From: a gamma proteobacterium symbiont of Bathyaustriella thionipta | Lineage (GTDB): Bacteria > Pseudomonadota > Gammaproteobacteria > Chromatiales > Chromatiaceae | DNA: 11,940 bases | NCBI GenBank assembly: GCA_025656895.1 | Contig: JAHXHF010000050.1 | Location: 1-11,940 of the forward strand | Direction of reading: 5' to 3' | Part shown: in pieces, positions 1 through 6,275 of the stretch | How the letters are laid out: every line of letters starts with the position of its first letter | Position numbering within the stretch: position 1 is the stretch's first letter | Notes under the pieces: generated by a model | What the model saw: the letters and a program-made list of their open reading frames with translations, nothing else | Database searches by the model: none | Told to the model about the DNA's origin: nothing | Made by a program: the position numbers and the translations under genes

Positions 1-98
1 ATATGATCCCAAGGCTTGCTTATGTTGCACTACGTACACCTCCAATGCCTCAGCGGTTGTTGAGCATGGCTGAGCCATGGGGGTAACCAGGAAGAATT

Positions 99-914
99 AT
101 GCAGCTCATTAAAGATCTTAAAAAATGGCGACGTAAAAAAGTAAAAAAAACCGGTAAAAAGCTGGTTCGCTGGCTGGATGGCTTTCTCGGGCGTCAATCA
201 CTGATTGGCGACAAACCGGTATTTGATCCCGCTGATTTTGATTTTGTACCCACCCTTGAGAACAACTGGCAAGCCATTCGCAAAGAACTGGATGCCATTC
301 TGTCTGTCAAATCAGCCCTGCCCAGCTTTCATGAGCTGTCGCCTGATCAAAAACGTATTTCCCACGGAGACCACTGGAAAATGTTTGTGCTCTATGGATT
401 TGGTCGCTGGGCGCAACGCAACACCAGCCGCTGCCCCGAAACGGTCGAAATACTGAAACAGATTCCCGGCCTGAGAAATGCGTTCTTCTCCATTCTGGCT
501 CCGCATTTTCATGTCACCCCGCATTGCGGTGTCAGTAAAGCAGTGATTCGCTGCCAGCTTGCGCTGAAAGTACCGCAGGATCGGGAAAACCTGTTTATCC
601 GCGTGGACAAGGAAATCATGCACTGGACGGAAGGTAAATGCATGGTATTTGACGATACCTACAACCATGAAGTGCAAAACAACAGTGATGAGACCCGTGC
701 GGTACTGTTTCTGGACATTGATCGTCCCATGGCCTGGCGTGGCCGCCTGGCCAGCCGGATTCTGTTAAAGGTTATTCAATGGACCGCCTATGTAAAAGAT
801 GCGCGTACTAACCTGGATGATTATGAAGATCGTTTTGAACAAGCCATTCAGCGCGCCGAAAGTTTTCAGATAACGGATGATGAAGAGAGCAAAGCGCCAA
901 ACAGGTCCGGCTGA
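99..914 (+). CDS. LpxO-like aspartyl/asparaginyl beta-hydroxylase family dioxygenase
   Basis: This 271-aa protein carries the Fe(II)/2-oxoglutarate-dependent hydroxylase fold of the Asp/Asn beta-hydroxylase family (PF05118). Visible signatures are TPHCGVSK with the likely iron His at 142, FDDTYNHEVQN with the second iron His at 190, and R200 followed by VLFLDIDRP, the usual 2-oxoglutarate-binding end of the domain. Bacterial members include LpxO, which 2-hydroxylates a lipid A acyl chain, and ornithine-lipid hydroxylases. The first 25 residues are strongly basic (KKWRRKKVKKTGKK) and amphipathic rather than a clear membrane span, which suggests inner-leaflet association. A hydrophobic stretch near residues 217-232 could also touch the membrane. 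The start is supported by AGGAAG at 89-94, five bases before ATG. A good terminator follows, so the gene ends its own transcript. The family assignment is firm. A lipid substrate is inferred from LpxO similarity. Confidence 0.85.
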   Translation: MQLIKDLKKWRRKKVKKTGKKLVRWLDGFLGRQSLIGDKPVFDPADFDFVPTLENNWQAIRKELDAILSVKSALPSFHELSPDQKRISHGDHWKMFVLYGFGRWAQRNTSRCPETVEILKQIPGLRNAFFSILAPHFHVTPHCGVSKAVIRCQLALKVPQDRENLFIRVDKEIMHWTEGKCMVFDDTYNHEVQNNSDETRAVLFLDIDRPMAWRGRLASRILLKVIQWTAYVKDARTNLDDYEDRFEQAIQRAESFQITDDEESKAPNRSG

Positions 915-920
915 ATAAAA

Positions 921-962
921 CCTGATCCGCACCTCCATGACGGTACGGATTCAGGAATTTTA
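921..962 (+). terminator. Rho-independent terminator after the LpxO-like gene
   Basis: Arm 921-933 (CCTGATCCGCACC) pairs with 942-955 (GGTACGGATTCAGG). There is one bulged T and one C/A mismatch, an 8-nt loop, and then AATTTTA. It begins 6 nt after the stop codon. Position, stem strength and the short T tract fit an intrinsic terminator. Confidence 0.65.
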
Positions 963-1083
963 TAGTGAATCGTGAAATTCCCGGGTAAGCTGGGTTACCT
1001 GCCTGTTTTTCCCGACAGGACAACCCTACATCCCAATTCCTGTACAGCCTGACTCTGCTGGGTTTAACACACAGCTATCAATC

Positions 1084-1113
1084 TGGACATGCATAAAATG
1101 CCAAGGTTATACT
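1084..1113 (+). promoter_or_regulatory. Sigma-70-like promoter of the metal-uptake operon
   Basis: TGGACA (1084-1089) and TATACT (1108-1113) each match 5 of 6 bases of the -35 and -10 consensus and are separated by 18 bp. Transcription would start near 1119-1121, only a few bases before the ATG at 1124. GTTATACTA (1107 region) also matches half of the GTTATAATATAAC core of gammaproteobacterial Zur boxes, but the right arm does not match. Zinc control is therefore only a suggestion. Confidence 0.5.
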
Positions 1114-1123
1114 AGCCCGCGAA

Positions 1124-1429
1124 ATGAAGTCACCCTCCCTCATGCATTCAGCAATAAGCAAACAGACTTTAAGACTTGCGCTCATATTAGCCATTGTTGC
1201 CGGGCAAGGGCTGCTGCTGATGCATCAGTCCACTCATGCGTTAACGGATGCATCCTGCATCATCTGTTTGCAAGCACAGGCGGACAGGGTTGAACCCGTA
1301 CAAACCATTCCCGAACCCTTTTTTACTCTTCTGTTCGACAGCCTTGTTTTTATTCCTTTATTCACTCACGCTGCTGAACCACGCGCAATTTTTCAACCAC
1401 GGGCACCGCCTGCCAGCCACTTCGTTTAA
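1124..1429 (+). CDS. Small membrane protein with HxxxH and CxxC motifs, DUF2946-like (putative metal-uptake accessory)
   Basis: This 101-aa protein has a hydrophobic segment at residues 16-33, then H34-xxx-H38 and C45-xx-C48, a second hydrophobic segment at about 66-80, and a C-terminal RAPPASHF tail. Small proteins of this layout (DUF2946-like) often sit beside bacterial zinc or copper uptake genes, and some are annotated as zinc chaperones of ABC-type zinc uptake systems. Here it heads an operon with a barrel protein and ZnuA/ZnuB-like genes, so handling of metal in the periplasm is plausible. The His and Cys pairs follow the first hydrophobic segment and could bind metal. The start is uncertain. 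ATG 1124 lies only about 4 nt after the predicted transcription start with no Shine-Dalgarno sequence, and an in-frame ATG at 1142 also lacks a clear one. The gene is likely real. Its function is inferred from context. Confidence 0.65.
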   Translation: MKSPSLMHSAISKQTLRLALILAIVAGQGLLLMHQSTHALTDASCIICLQAQADRVEPVQTIPEPFFTLLFDSLVFIPLFTHAAEPRAIFQPRAPPASHFV

Positions 1430-1447
1430 TCGTTTTTTCTGTTACCT

Positions 1448-1480
1448 GAATTCATCGTTGCCAACAAAAGCGATGGATTC
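1448..1480 (+). repeat. Inverted repeat / hairpin in the leader before the barrel gene
   Basis: GAATTCATCG (1448-1457) pairs with CGATGGATTC (1471-1480). This gives a 10-bp stem with one U-G wobble in RNA and a 13-nt loop. It lies 18 nt after the preceding stop codon. No T tract follows, so it is not a standard terminator. It may be an mRNA-processing or stability element. Confidence 0.45.
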
Positions 1481-1520
1481 CGGCCTATATATTCACGATT
1501 TTTCAGCACCGCAAAATCAC

Positions 1521-1549
1521 TAACACGGCAACCAGCTGTTGCTGTGTTA
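1521..1549 (+). repeat. Strong 12-bp hairpin upstream of the barrel gene
   Basis: TAACACGGCAAC (1521-1532) and GTTGCTGTGTTA (1538-1549) form a 12-bp stem with one G-U wobble around a 5-nt loop. It ends 26 nt before the ATG at 1576. No poly-T follows. It could be an intercistronic stabiliser, a protein-binding dyad or a weak attenuator. It is the strongest structure in the 146-nt gap, and I see no promoter I trust there. Confidence 0.55.
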
Positions 1550-1575
1550 CGCCTGCGGTGCTGCGGAGTGACATC

Positions 1576-3066
1576 ATGTTAAAAAAAATCCCGATCGCCA
1601 TGGGGCTGGCACTTTTTTGTGCGCCCACTTCCCTGCTATTGGCTGCTGACAATACTGATTTAAAAGCCATACAGGAACAAATTGAAGCCATGCGTGCAGA
1701 CTATGAAAAACGGCTTGAGAAAATGGAAAAGCGCTTGCTGCAGGCTGAGGCACAAGCGGCGGCCGCCAAAAAAACAGCCTCTCTGGCACAACAAAATGCC
1801 AGCCAGGCTCAGGTGGCCGTCAATAATGTTCAGACAGATATAGACTCTGTGCAAGAAGATATGGAAGCCGCAGAAACTGCACCTGTCAATACTCACAGTA
1901 AAAGTGGCAATGCCTTTAATCCCGCCATTTCTCTGGTCTTGCAGGGCCGAGCCAGCACTTATGGTAATAATCCGGACGACTGGCATATGCCGGGGTTTCA
2001 GCTGGGTGGCGAGTCTGGCTTGCCTCCCCGCGGCCTCAGTCTGGGCGAAACCGAACTGACCTTCTCGGCCAATGCCTCTGACTGGTTTTATGGCCAGGCC
2101 ACCTTGTCAGTATCCGATGATGGTGACGAGACCGATGTGGGCTTTGAAGAGGCCTATATAGACACCTTAAGCCTGCCCTATGGACTGGGACTGCGGTTTG
2201 GCCGCTTCTACTCAGCGATTGCATTCCAGAATACTGTGCATACTCACGCCTGGGATTTTTCAGATTCACCCTTGGCTTATCAGGCTTTTCTGGGCGGCCA
2301 ATACAGTGATGATGGCCTGCGTTTAAGCTGGATTGCACCCACGGATACATTCTTTGAGGTAGGGGCGGAAGTTTTGCGGGGTGATAACTATCCTGGCGGT
2401 GATGCCAACAACAACAGCAAAATCTATGGCGGAGCGCACAGTGCATTTATTCATCTGGGTGGCGATTTCGGCATCGACAACAGCTGGAAATTTGGTCTGG
2501 CACAGATGTTTGTGCAACCTGAGGATCGTGTATCCAGCCATCTTCAAGCCCCTGACACAAGCTTGAGTTATGACGGTGACAGTCGTTTGACAACAGCTTC
2601 GGCGCTGTACAAATGGGCACCCAATGGAAATCCACAGCAACGCGCCTTCACCCTGGAATCGGAGTATTTCTACCGCAGTGAATCAGGCGTTCAACATTTT
2701 CTGCAAAACGGCAATAGTGCATCCATTGACTATGATGGCCCACAACAGGGTTTTTACCTGCAAGGCGTATACAAATTTCGTCCTGAATGGCGCGCGGGCT
2801 TGCGTTATGACTGGTTGCACAGCAATAACAAGCTACGGGTCAGCAGTAATCCCGGCGGGCTGGATCCGCATCAGATTCTGGCGGATAGCGGCCTGGAAAA
2901 TTCCTCGGATCCCTATCGCCTGACAGCCATGATGGACTTTAGCCACAGTGAATTTGGACGTTTTCGCTTGCAATATGAATACGATCATTCCGCTGCGAAA
3001 TCTGACAATTTGTGGACATTGCAATATATTTTCAGTCTTGGCACACACGGTGCCCACCAGTTTTAG
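1576..3066 (+). CDS. Outer-membrane beta-barrel protein with periplasmic coiled coil (porin-like, metal-uptake context)
   Basis: This 496-aa protein has a Sec signal peptide (KK, hydrophobic core, cleavage near LLA-ADN, residues 23-25). A long Ala/Gln/Glu-rich coiled coil follows at about 27-105, which often trimerises or contacts peptidoglycan in porins. The remainder from about residue 115 alternates polar and aromatic residues (FYGQATLSVS, GLRFGRFYSA, RFRLQYEYDH, LWTLQYIFSL), as expected of beta strands, and the last residue is Phe, typical of Bam substrates. The loops are rich in Asp, Asn and His. I see no TonB box or plug domain, so a passive porin is more likely than a TonB-dependent receptor. 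The start at 1576 is preferred over the in-frame GTG at 1558 because GGAGTG (1565-1570) precedes it and the signal peptide begins there. znuA follows 8 nt later. Metal as substrate is inferred only from the operon. Confidence 0.75.
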   Translation: MLKKIPIAMGLALFCAPTSLLLAADNTDLKAIQEQIEAMRADYEKRLEKMEKRLLQAEAQAAAAKKTASLAQQNASQAQVAVNNVQTDIDSVQEDMEAAETAPVNTHSKSGNAFNPAISLVLQGRASTYGNNPDDWHMPGFQLGGESGLPPRGLSLGETELTFSANASDWFYGQATLSVSDDGDETDVGFEEAYIDTLSLPYGLGLRFGRFYSAIAFQNTVHTHAWDFSDSPLAYQAFLGGQYSDDGLRLSWIAPTDTFFEVGAEVLRGDNYPGGDANNNSKIYGGAHSAFIHLGGDFGIDNSWKFGLAQMFVQPEDRVSSHLQAPDTSLSYDGDSRLTTASALYKWAPNGNPQQRAFTLESEYFYRSESGVQHFLQNGNSASIDYDGPQQGFYLQGVYKFRPEWRAGLRYDWLHSNNKLRVSSNPGGLDPHQILADSGLENSSDPYRLTAMMDFSHSEFGRFRLQYEYDHSAAKSDNLWTLQYIFSLGTHGAHQF

Positions 3067-3074
3067 GAAAAACC

Positions 3075-3974
3075 ATGATGAAAAGCTTGTTACTTATTTT
3101 ACTCTATCTGGGCGGACTTTCGTCCGCGCAGGCCGCTCTTAACATTTTCAGCGGTGAACCGGAATGGGCGGCCCTGGCGAAGGAATTGAGTTTGCCGGAC
3201 AGCAATATTTACAGTGCGACACAGGGACTGCAGGATCCTCATCATATTCAGGCCCGTCCGGCTCTGATCGCACGCCTGCGTAGTGCTGACCTGCTAATTT
3301 ATAGCGGCGCCGAGCTGGAGGTGGGCTGGCTGCCGTTATTATTGCGTCGTGCTCACAATGCCAAGGTTCAGGCGGGAAAACCCGGCAATCTTGATGCCAG
3401 CCAGACGGTGCGTTTGCGCGAGATTCCGAAAAACCTGGATCGGGCCGAAGGCGATATCCATGCAAGCGGCAATCCTCATATTCAAACCGATCCACGCAAT
3501 ATTCTACGGGTTGCCAATGAAATCAGTCATCGTCTGAAACGCATTGATCCTGAACACAGTGATGCATACTCGGCACGCTTGCAGGATTTCACAAAACGCT
3601 GGAAAGCCGCCATGCAACGCTGGAAGCAGCAGGGTCGCTCATTGCGTGGTGAAAAAGTCGTGGTTTACCACGATCAATGGGTGTATTTGCTGCATTGGCT
3701 GAAAATGGAGCAGGTGGCCACATTAGAGCCCAAACCGGGCATTCCACCGACACCGGGACATCTTTCCGAGCTGAAAGCACAGATGCTCGCCAGCCCGGCC
3801 CGCATGATTTTGCGCGCGCCCTTTATGGATGAAAAACCGGGCCAATGGTTGTCGGCACAAACCGGTATTCCAACCATCACACTGCCTTACACCATAGGGG
3901 GCGACCCGCAGGCAAACGATTTGTTTCAACTCTTCGATCTGACCTTGCAGCGCTTGACCGCTGTGCAACCATGA
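3075..3974 (+). CDS. znuA: ZnuA-like metal ABC transporter substrate-binding protein
   Basis: This 299-aa periplasmic protein belongs to the cluster A-I metal-binding family (ZnuA/TroA/PsaA). The signal peptide ends near AQA-A (residues 18-21). Expected ligands are visible: DPHH with H56, GNPHIQTDP with H135, and VVYHDQW with H199. The acidic fourth ligand is probably D277 in TIGGDPQ. KPGIPPTPGHLSEL (220-233) is another family signature. There is no extended His-rich loop, unlike E. coli ZnuA; only one His (H129) lies ahead of H135. Two Met codons occur at 3075 and 3078, and AGGAAA at 3065-3070 favours 3075. The Shine-Dalgarno sequence overlaps the stop of the barrel gene, and the 3' end overlaps the permease by 4 nt (ATGA), so all three are translationally linked. 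Zinc is most likely, but Mn or Fe cannot be excluded from sequence. Confidence 0.85.
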   Translation: MMKSLLLILLYLGGLSSAQAALNIFSGEPEWAALAKELSLPDSNIYSATQGLQDPHHIQARPALIARLRSADLLIYSGAELEVGWLPLLLRRAHNAKVQAGKPGNLDASQTVRLREIPKNLDRAEGDIHASGNPHIQTDPRNILRVANEISHRLKRIDPEHSDAYSARLQDFTKRWKAAMQRWKQQGRSLRGEKVVVYHDQWVYLLHWLKMEQVATLEPKPGIPPTPGHLSELKAQMLASPARMILRAPFMDEKPGQWLSAQTGIPTITLPYTIGGDPQANDLFQLFDLTLQRLTAVQP

Positions 3975-4735
3975 ATCTGGATGCATTGGACATCAGTATT
4001 CTTGGCCCGGCCTTTGCGGCCGGGCTGCTGGTGCTGGTTACTCATGTTCCTTTGGGGCGAATTGTGCTGGCGAGGGGCATTATATTTATCGACCTGGCCG
4101 TGGCGCAAATAGCCGGTCTGGGCGTTATCGCCGCGCACAGCCTGGGCTGGGAGGCCAACCCATGGGCCATACAGGCCATTGCAGCGCTGGCCGCGCTGCT
4201 GGGATCGGCAGGATTGTATTTGCTGGGTCGTTATCTGGCGCAGGTGCAGGAAGCATTGATCGGTGTTACTTTTGTGCTGGCAGCCACGGCGGGTATTTTG
4301 CTGCTGGCGCATAATCCACATGGTGGCGAACATCTCAAAGAGTTACTCAGCGGGCAAATCCTGTGGGTCAGTTGGCAACAGCTGCTGCCGGTCGCCCTTA
4401 TTTACCTGCTATTGATCAGCACCTGGATACTATTACGCAAGCGTGCCAACGGCATTGTTTTCTATCTGGTCTTTGCGCTGTCAGTCACTCTATCGGTACA
4501 GTTGATTGGCGTTTATCTGGTGTTTGCCAGCCTGATCATTCCGGCCCTTTCCGTTCGTGAGTTAAACCGGAACAAAGGGCTTGCACTGGGCTGGCTGGTA
4601 GGTGTGCTGGGTTATGCGGCCGGTCTGACGGCTTCCGCACTGTGGGACTTGCCCAGCGGCCCGCTGATTGTCTGGACATTGGCAGCCAGCGGTCTGCTGG
4701 TCTGGACAATTCGTAGAGCTGTAACAATGGAATGA
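3971..4735 (+). CDS. znuB: ZnuB-like metal ABC transporter permease (ABC-3 family)
   Basis: This 254-aa polytopic inner-membrane protein belongs to the ABC-3 permease family. Most of the chain is hydrophobic, with about seven to eight membrane segments. Family features include the N-terminal THVPLGRIVLARGIIFIDLA stretch followed by AQIAGLG, and the C-terminal LIGVYLVFASLIIPAL block, which lies in the coupling and pore region of the family. The start at 3971 is chosen because it makes the ATGA overlap with znuA; the longer open frame upstream lies inside znuA. The protein would form the channel for metal delivered by the ZnuA-like protein. No ATP-binding subunit follows: after the stop comes a 155-nt gap with a repeat and then the convergent cysS. 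A ZnuC-type ATPase must be encoded elsewhere or be shared, if the system works. Confidence 0.85.
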   Translation: MNLDALDISILGPAFAAGLLVLVTHVPLGRIVLARGIIFIDLAVAQIAGLGVIAAHSLGWEANPWAIQAIAALAALLGSAGLYLLGRYLAQVQEALIGVTFVLAATAGILLLAHNPHGGEHLKELLSGQILWVSWQQLLPVALIYLLLISTWILLRKRANGIVFYLVFALSVTLSVQLIGVYLVFASLIIPALSVRELNRNKGLALGWLVGVLGYAAGLTASALWDLPSGPLIVWTLAASGLLVWTIRRAVTME

Positions 4736-4766
4736 AGCCTGACTTCATGCCGTTCATTGCTTCTCC

Positions 4767-4826
4767 AGGAGTCTGTCGGACTTAGGCTGATTCTATTGCT
4801 GCGACGGGAAACCTGTACATTTTCCG
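4767..4826 (+). repeat. Degenerate copy of a two-hairpin REP/IS-end-like repeat
   Basis: The first 29 bases (4767-4795) are identical to 11852-11880, and similarity continues to 4826 with five substitutions and one indel. It opens with AGGAGTCTGTCGGACTTAGG, in which AGTC and GACT can pair, and later carries CGGGAAA...TTTTCCG, which can also pair. A GGAG tetranucleotide next to a small hairpin resembles REP elements, but a terminal fragment of an insertion sequence is equally possible. It lies between the convergent znuB and cysS genes. The rest of that 155-nt gap shows no clear terminator. Confidence 0.7.
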
Positions 4827-4890
4827 TTCAGAGCAAAAGACAAGCCGCCTGGATAATCCATTGACAGGTATTTACCCACATCCGGAGTTT

Positions 4891-6273
4891 CTATAGCCGC
4901 CGCCAGCTGGTGCCCTGCGCACCGTCTTCCAGCATGACTCCGGCCTCTTTCAGCTCATCACGAATGCGGTCCGAGGTAGCATAGTCCCGGTTTTGTTTGG
5001 CTTCTGCCCGTTGCTGTATCAGTAATTCAATAGCCTCATCGCCAAGACTGTTATTGGTAGAACCGGCTTGCAGATAGGTCATCGGCTGTTGTTGCAAAAT
5101 ACCAAGAATACCGCCCAATAGCCGTAACTCGGCGGCTAATGCAGCGGCGGCGGCTGTATCGCTTTCTTTCAAACGGTTGATTTCACGCACCACATCAAAC
5201 AACACCGCCAGCGCTTCAGGGGTATTGAAGTCATCATCCATGGCGGCATAAAAACGCTCTTGATAATGACTGTCGCCGGCGGCTTCCGCTGTGGGTAAAT
5301 CACGCATGGCGGTATAAAAACGCGTCAGTGCGGCACGTGCATTCAGCAAATGTTCTTCATCATAATTCAGCGGACTGCGATACTGGCTGGTGAGTATAAA
5401 ATAACGGATTTCTTCGGCCTGATAGCGTTGCAGAATTTCACGCACGGTAAAGAAATTACCCAATGATTTGGACATTTTTTCATCATTGATACGTACGAAA
5501 CCATTGTGCATCCAAACATTGACGAAGTGTTTGCCGGTCGCGCCTTCGGCCTGTGCAATCTCATTTTCATGATGCGGAAAAGTCAGATCGGCGCCACCAC
5601 CATGAATATCGAAGCTGTCTCCCAGACAATGGGTGGACATGGCCGAACATTCAATATGCCAGCCCGGACGGCCTTTACCCCAGGGGCTGTCCCAACTGGG
5701 TTCATCCGGCTTGGCCATTTTCCACAGCACAAAATCCAGCGGGTCACGCTTGCCGGTATCCACTTCAACCCGCGCACCGGCCTGCAAATCCTGCAGTGAT
5801 TTACCGGAAAGCTGACCATAATTCGCAAAACTGTTGACCGCGTAGTAAACATCGCCATTATCAGCCTGGTAGGCATGATCATTTTCGATCAGGCGTTGCA
5901 CCATATCGATAATTTCACTCAGATGCCGGGTGGCACGCGGTTCGGCGCTCGGGCGCAAAATACCCAGCGCATCGGCATCTTCATGCATGGCCTCAATAAA
6001 ATGTTGTGTCAGCTCGTGAAAATCCTGTTTTTTTTCATTCGCACGTTGAATAATCTTGTCATCAATATCGGTAATATTGCGTATATATTGCACTTCATAG
6101 CCTTTTGCCATGAGGTAACGATAAACCAGATCAAACACCACCATGACCCGCGCATGCCCCAGATGGCACAAGTCGTACACGGTCATGCCACACACATACA
6201 TGCGCACCCGGCCTTCTTCCAATGGCTTGAAGACCTCTTTGCTGCGGGTCAGATCATTGTATATTTTCAACAT
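4891..6273 (-). CDS. cysS: Cysteinyl-tRNA synthetase
   Basis: This 460-aa class I aminoacyl-tRNA synthetase charges tRNA-Cys in the cytoplasm. The length nearly equals E. coli CysRS (461 aa). Motifs: zinc ligand C28 in YVCGMTVYD, the HIGH signature as HLGH (37-40), WHIECSAMS with the second zinc Cys, GGGADLTFPHHENEIAQ with the remaining zinc ligands, and KMSKSLGNFFTVREIL at about residue 266. The C-terminal DALR and anticodon-binding region ends in RIRDELKEAGVMLEDGAQGTSWRRL, a typical CysRS tail. The start codon lies 2 nt after the gltX stop, with GAGAAAG inside the gltX end as ribosome-binding site, so it is translationally coupled to gltX. All catalytic and zinc residues are present, so it should be functional. 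Confidence 0.97.
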   Translation of the reverse strand: MLKIYNDLTRSKEVFKPLEEGRVRMYVCGMTVYDLCHLGHARVMVVFDLVYRYLMAKGYEVQYIRNITDIDDKIIQRANEKKQDFHELTQHFIEAMHEDADALGILRPSAEPRATRHLSEIIDMVQRLIENDHAYQADNGDVYYAVNSFANYGQLSGKSLQDLQAGARVEVDTGKRDPLDFVLWKMAKPDEPSWDSPWGKGRPGWHIECSAMSTHCLGDSFDIHGGGADLTFPHHENEIAQAEGATGKHFVNVWMHNGFVRINDEKMSKSLGNFFTVREILQRYQAEEIRYFILTSQYRSPLNYDEEHLLNARAALTRFYTAMRDLPTAEAAGDSHYQERFYAAMDDDFNTPEALAVLFDVVREINRLKESDTAAAAALAAELRLLGGILGILQQQPMTYLQAGSTNNSLGDEAIELLIQQRAEAKQNRDYATSDRIRDELKEAGVMLEDGAQGTSWRRL

Positions 6274-6275
6274 AA

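Noticed and set aside
50..79. Dyads CTCAGC/GCTGAG and CATGGCT-g-AGCCATG upstream of the first gene.
   Set aside because: Short stems without a T tract or a recognised operator consensus; they could be chance or lie in an upstream coding end.
1..86. Possible end of an upstream gene: frame 3 is open to TAA at 84-86, 12 nt before the LpxO-like start.
   Set aside because: Frame 2 is also open, to TGA at 71-73. With under 30 codons visible and no recognisable motif, neither can be called coding.
1248..1523. 91-codon open frame overlapping the DUF2946-like gene and extending past its stop.
   Set aside because: It has no motif, no ribosome-binding site and low-complexity aromatic content. The other frame has the motif-bearing protein.
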